Assembly: GCA_022385805.1 (NCBI GenBank)
Contig: MU277672.1
Coordinates: forward strand, 912,012-976,011
DNA length: 64,000 bases
Reading direction: 5' to 3'
From: Pilatotrama ljubarskyi
Taxonomy: Eukaryota; Basidiomycota; Agaricomycetes; Polyporales; Polyporaceae
How positions within the stretch are numbered: position 1 is the stretch's first letter; every line of letters starts with the position of its first letter. A program made the translations under genes and the position numbers. This document shows positions 59,201-64,000 of the stretch, piece by piece. A model generated the notes under the pieces. It saw only the letters and a program-made list of their open reading frames with translations. It was not told where the DNA came from and did no database searches.

Positions 59201-61764
59201 AAGATATTTGATGACTCGCGCCTTCTTGGTCTTGAGCTGTGTCGCCCCGGTACGAACGAGGCTCGCAGTAGGCGAACCGGGGTCAGAGAACAGCGGCCCC
59301 GGATACGACGCCGCGGACGTGTCCAAAGCAGATACTGGAATGACCTTATTGAGCGAATGGATCTTGATGTCCGTCGATTGACGCGCAGAAAGAGCGACGT
59401 CGAAGCCCGTGTTCATGGAGGCCCCATGGAAGCAGGTAACCAGCTTCCCGCCGAAACCAAAGCTGACCACTGGTACTCTCGCCGAAGCACGGCCGAGGGG
59501 GTCATTCGTTCCCAGAAGAGAGGGTGAGGGCGCATAGCTGGACTGGACGGGTGCCGCAAGAGTGACAACTTGCCCGCCTAAGCGGTCGTAGCTCGCAGTA
59601 CTAGGAGCATACGCGTTGTTCTGCGGAGGAAGAGCGAAACTGTTATAGGTATGCTCGCTAGACTGCCGTGCAGGGTATCTGGATGGCGTGTACGGATCAA
59701 CCGCAGATGAAGCGGAGTACGCGGAGCCGTTCGAGGTCGTACGGACGTGTGCAGCAGAGGACGCGACCGGCTTCTCCGACGGAGAATAAGGATCATGCAG
59801 GCCCTGCTTCGGTGCTGCGACTGAGCGCACAGAACCAGCGGGCGACGTCGCACGCTTTGGGTCCGGAGCATATTGGGGCTCGTATTGATTCGACAAGGTT
59901 GATCGACGTGATTGACTGGAGAGGGGGCGACTGAGGGGCGGGGTGGCAACCGCTGATGCTGCTGAATCTCTGCGAGGAAGTCGCGGTACCTGCGATTGTA
60001 CTAAGGTTGCCTGCACAGACCGAACGGAGGAAGCTCCCGGTGACTTGGCCCGATCCTCTGCCTCAGTCTTCACATGGGGTGCATACGGATCGACAGGGTA
60101 CGATGAGGATTGGCTTGGGCGGGGTTGAGCAGTGCTCGGAACGCTGGAAGGCTTCCGGGGAGACTTCGACCTTTCGGGCGAGGAAGGTCCGCGTTTCGCG
60201 GGCGATGACTGGCCAGCATCATTAGGCCAACTAGACCCTACAGACACGGGCGATCGTACTGTCCTTGGAGGTGATGCAGGAGGTGATGATGGGGGAGCGT
60301 TCTCTTCTGGGAAGCCGTACTGACTGGCCTGCGGAGTCCCATCCTCGGCATCCCATACAGCTCGCAGCGGAGACGAGATTCTGTCTGCAGGAAGGATGGC
60401 CTCCGGATACTCCTGTTCAGCAGCAGTGGAAGTATCCTCTTGCGGCTGGGATTGCATAGGAGCCGGGTGCGAGTGGATGGGAGCATATTGCGTCTGAGAA
60501 GAAGCAGTCTGGGATGCAGATCCGGCATGTGCACGGCTGCCAGATGGCGGACCTGTGCTATACTGTCCGATCGGGCCGTTCACGGCGCCATTACTCATGG
60601 CACTGTACGAGGGCGGCGCGTAAGCCGAGGCTTTACTTGGGCCGTTAGGAAGCTGTAGAACGTAAGGTCCGTTCTGTTGAGCTGCTTCTGCCTGTGCTGG
60701 CAGATGGGTATCGCGTCGAGCTGCAGGAGGCGGGGCATACGGGTCCGGCGTCCTAGGGGGACCTCGCGGAGGAGGTTGCAAAGGCTGGCTGACTAAGGTG
60801 GTTGCCGGAGGAGACATGGGGGGTGGGGTATTGTAGGTCGGCCGAGGAGGAACATGGACATGTTTCGATGCCTTGATCGGAGGCAGAGGAGGGTCATAGG
60901 CATTAGACGTCTTTGGGCGGTACGGAGCAACTGTCACTGCTGGTGGCGCAGGTGCATCTGCCAGGGGGGGAGGAGGTGGTGGAACGGCTACGGGAGGGTT
61001 CACCTGTCCTGCGGAGTATGCGCTGGGTGTATACTGGTCATAGGAGGACTGCTTTGAAGTAGGCCCGTAGGTCGTAGGAGCGGCGGAGTAGGAGGGTTGG
61101 TATTGATCGTACGTCGCTTGCATGGAAGAAGCTGCTGTATGAGCAGGAGGCTCGTAGGGTGACTTCGTTTCTGCCGGCTTGTACGGGTCATATGCCGAAG
61201 TCGAATACGGGCTGGCCAGCGTCACGAGCGGCTGCTGGACAGTACTTGCAGGTGCATACGGAGAAACATTCTGACCATACGAAGAGTACGCCGTCTGGGG
61301 GGCATAAGTATGTTGGGGAGCATAGCTCGCATCATATGCTGCAAACGTATTAGGGACTTACAGCGCGCTTTACAGGTCAGAGACTTACCGGAGGTGGTCG
61401 ACACAGCTGCAGGGGCATACTGGGAATACGAAGCGTACGGTCCATTCTGCTGAGCATAAGAAGGCTGCTCCGGGTACGTTTGGGCGTAAGTGCTTGCAGC
61501 GGTGCCGTCATGCGCGTACGCTTGCTGTCCAGGGGGCTCGTACCACGTCTGTTGCGCTTCGGGTTGAGGCGCACTTCCAGCATGGTCGTCCCCTAGAGGG
61601 AACGCATCCGTTACCGAGCCGAAAAGTTCTGCAGCAGCGTCGGAGGTCGTGACGTTGGTATTAGGAACGTCATGAGCGTCGTCCCCACCGAGAGCGGCAG
61701 AGAAAGGGTCCAGTGCGGTGTCGGCTCCACCGAAAAGAGCTGCTGCCTCGCCAGCGGTGGTCAT
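56226..61764 (-). CDS. SEC16: COPII coat assembly scaffold SEC16
   Basis: Peripheral ER scaffold that organises ER exit sites and COPII assembly. It starts at ATG 61764 (MTTAGEAAALFGGADTALDP). A very long Pro/Tyr/Ser-rich low-complexity region (61.7-59.6 kb, many AYDPY/YAPP-like units) follows. The central conserved domain starts at FGFGGKLVTCFHGA and includes IKIHSLNKVIPVS, LEERAEEIKSGLGYH, LVLLLKAMVENDGRLSG, LDKIQTLLARGDRRGACHYA, LWPHALVIASSIDKETWKDV and MVEWVRAEL-like VVTEWVRAELAKGSGHG, then WAKTAAMMLSNPMTTDASAA, IIFSEIAEFAMSLASP and YRLLRAATLAEMGHVQLANR. A Ser/Pro-rich tail ends in the typical KRNVRSRYVDVFQQ, TAG at 56226-56228. About eight introns. Both central domain and tail are present. 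Confidence 0.9.
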
Positions 61765-62438
61765 CGCGCAAGTTGGCCCAGCCAGTGCCCTGGAAGACGA
61801 AGACGAGGTAGAGAAAAGAAAAGACGAGCCTGGTGGGTCTCAGTGACGATGCGTGGATTGGGCAGAAGCTTGGAGACGTATTTGTCCCAGTTTGCGCGAC
61901 CACGTATATCGGCACACGGAATTCGTCGCATACGCGTCTATACAACGTGCGCTCCGGCAACGGAGCGCGGCGAGTCGTGTCTCTTGCATCGGAGTAGTTC
62001 ATCATGTTGTGTGCATACCCGGAATCAGAGCATTCGAAGGTCATGCGCGATGTCAACGCGGATGAATATGTATTGCAGATTATATCAACTATATCTTGAG
62101 TGATGTAGGCCGGGACTAGTGACAACTTCAGGGTCGATGTAAAAACGATCGGTAGAATGCGAGGTGCTGCTGAGGGTAACTAAATGATATGCAAGGTACG
62201 GTATCGACTAATCCATGGATATGAACAACGTCCGAAGGCAGTATCCGACACGGGAAAGGAGTGGAGTATTATACGATGATGCGGAGAGCGAGTTGCAGCG
62301 GTGAGATGCAGTGTAGACAAGATGTGCGCGTATGATAGTGAAGATGCAAGCAGGGAGGCGGGGGATTACAGAAGACGCGGGACCAAACGAAGCATGCGAG
62401 GGTAACACTAAGATATGAGCGATGTAGGATGCAGGATT
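61765..62438. other. SEC16 upstream region
   Basis: 674 bases between the SEC16 start and the Pumilio stop, both on the minus strand. No supported exon. It should hold the SEC16 promoter and the Pumilio 3' UTR. Confidence 0.45.
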
Positions 62439-64000
62439 CTAGGTTGATGACTCGGGGACGCCCTCTGCCTGAGCAGCGTCGCTGGAGCACTTCTCGAGAA
62501 GTCGCTCGACTACGGGGCATAAGTCAGTCGACCTGACAGAGTACACATCATGTGGACAACATACTGGCGGAGAGATGCTTGCTGTAGGCACTGGAATACC
62601 GCCGCATGTTGGCCAAGTTCGGTTTGACCTTGCTGATCAGGAGCTCCTTCTGGTCAGCGTCAGCCACGCTCAGCGCCCGCTGAAGAACGTAGTCTACGGT
62701 AAAGAACATCAGCGAGTGGGCCGAGCATGTAGGGAGTCAGTACGCACTGCCGAAGGAGTCCTTCATGAGACCCATGATGGGACTCAGACCGTCTTGCTTC
62801 GGCGTCATGATCTCGTCTATCAACTGGCGGCGGCTCTCAGGATCGGCCGTAAGCAAAGCCTTCTCGCACACGTTCGACGCGAACTTGTGCTTGGCCATAC
62901 TGTACATCTGGCCTTTGAGCTTCGAGATGATCATCGCACGGTCCTGAGGCTTGCCGTGCTCCAGCACGAACTGGACGACATAGTTCTGGACAACACAGTA
63001 AGCTATCACCGCTCTGAGCATTACGGGAGAAGGACTGACCCCGAACTGGTCGACCATGAGGTTCGGAACGTACTTGTGCAGCTCGTCAAGTAGCGGCCGC
63101 GTCTGGTCCTCGGGCATATATTCGAAGCACCGTTGGAGCACACGACATCCGTACGGGTGCGTGGAGAGGTCGTAGACGCTCCCGCGGAATGCGCTCACGA
63201 ATGTGAGACGCTCCGGGGCCACGTGCTCGATAAGCTTCTGAATGACCTGCCCAGTGCAGGGTGAGCACCGTGCTACAAAGTCTCAAGGGAGCGACGAGAT
63301 CTTACGTGGTTGCCATTGGCATCCTTCACACAACGGAGCACGCTGGGACCCAACTCCTGCACGAACATGGCCTGCTGCTCGGGAACCACATGTTCTATCG
63401 CCTATGACCATATGAGATCAATTCACCGCTCTATGAATCCAGGAACGCGTTGGCGCACCTTCTGTACCACTCGGCAGCCGTACATCTGCAAAGAAAGCCC
63501 AAGGATTTGGCCCTCCATAGTCGCGACAAGACGGGCCTTCTGCGCGGATGTGCCATACTCGAACATTTTTTGGACGACCTGTGCATGAGAACCATTAGTA
63601 TGCGCGACACGTCGGGCGTCCAAGAAAGTCAAAGGCGCACGTAATTGCCAAAGACGTCCTGCATCAGCTGGATAGCGTACTGCGGAACGATCTCGTCAAA
63701 TATTATCTCCATCTCCTCGCTGGTGGCCGACTCTAGCTTCTGCTGGATGAAGCGCGACCCGTGCTGATCTCCACTGAACTCTACAATATACCCAAAGATG
63801 TCCTAGGTGGCCAAGGGAATCAGCACGAGGAGTCCGACCGATAAGGTTGGGCCAATGGCGACTTACCCTGAGCTCCCACTTCCGGGACTTGTTCGCTCGG
63901 AACTCGTCCAGCCGAGCACTCCTCATCATACCGTCACCACCACGTCGGCCGTGGCGACCACCGTGTCCTACACCGTGTCCGCCTGGGCTGCCACTGTGAG
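62439..64000 (-). CDS. Pumilio/PUF RNA-binding protein, C-terminal Pumilio domain (partial)
   Basis: Sequence-specific mRNA 3'UTR-binding repressor of the canonical Pumilio type. The N-terminus lies beyond the right edge; the window holds the whole Pumilio homology domain, ending PESST at TAG 62439-62441. All eight repeats can be read across short introns: [88 protein letters not shown] and [14 protein letters not shown] basic Gly/His-rich stretch and [20 protein letters not shown] precede repeat 1, as in human PUM1/2 and yeast Puf3. The base-contacting residue sets match those of human PUM1, predicting a UGUA-type site. Confidence 0.92.

Overview
The window is eukaryotic and almost certainly from an Agaricomycete (Basidiomycota, possibly Polyporales). 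Genes are dense and split by many 50-70 nt introns. The gene set (alpha-1,3-glucan synthase, STE11-type MAPKKK, DUF6698, a Plavaka/CACTA-like transposase) fits that group. Exons were joined by eye from splice motifs and family conservation, so CDS coordinates are outer limits (start codon to stop codon) with introns inside. I saw no rRNA, tRNA, CRISPR array or bacterial operon structure.

Layout. 1-1.4 kb: 3' part of a sphingosine kinase. 2.0-10.1 kb: a complete transposon. It is bounded by imperfect terminal inverted repeats that I found by comparing the ends. It carries an apparently intact Plavaka-type transposase, a divergent DUF6698 gene, and a small Gly-X3 repeat ORF broken by one stop codon. 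10.6-18.4 kb: alpha-1,3-glucan synthase on the minus strand, separated by 2.1 kb from a divergent STE11-like MAPKKK (20.6-24.4 kb). 24.6-34.7 kb, all minus strand: TRM1 tRNA methyltransferase, a ferric reductase, the copper chaperone ATX1 and a LAT-type amino acid permease. 35.4-43.4 kb: RNA-processing and transcription genes (exosome subunits MTR3 and RRP4, an NSRP1-like splicing factor, a cyclophilin-E-type RRM protein, TAF13) plus one atypical kinase-like gene. 43.6-45.4 kb: a DUF4211 protein with a PCNA-binding motif. 45.8-54.0 kb: a very large conserved protein of uncertain identity. 54.1-61.8 kb: three early secretory-pathway genes (DPM2, OST3/6, SEC16). 62.4 kb to the edge: a Pumilio/PUF protein cut by the window end.

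How the genes relate. DPM2 and OST3/6 share a 277-bp divergent promoter region and both act in ER glycosylation; SEC16 next door organises ER exit. The ferric reductase and ATX1 are adjacent and both belong to reductive iron/copper handling. MTR3 and RRP4 are subunits of the same nuclease complex about 6 kb apart. The transposon is the accessory region and the most interesting part of the window.
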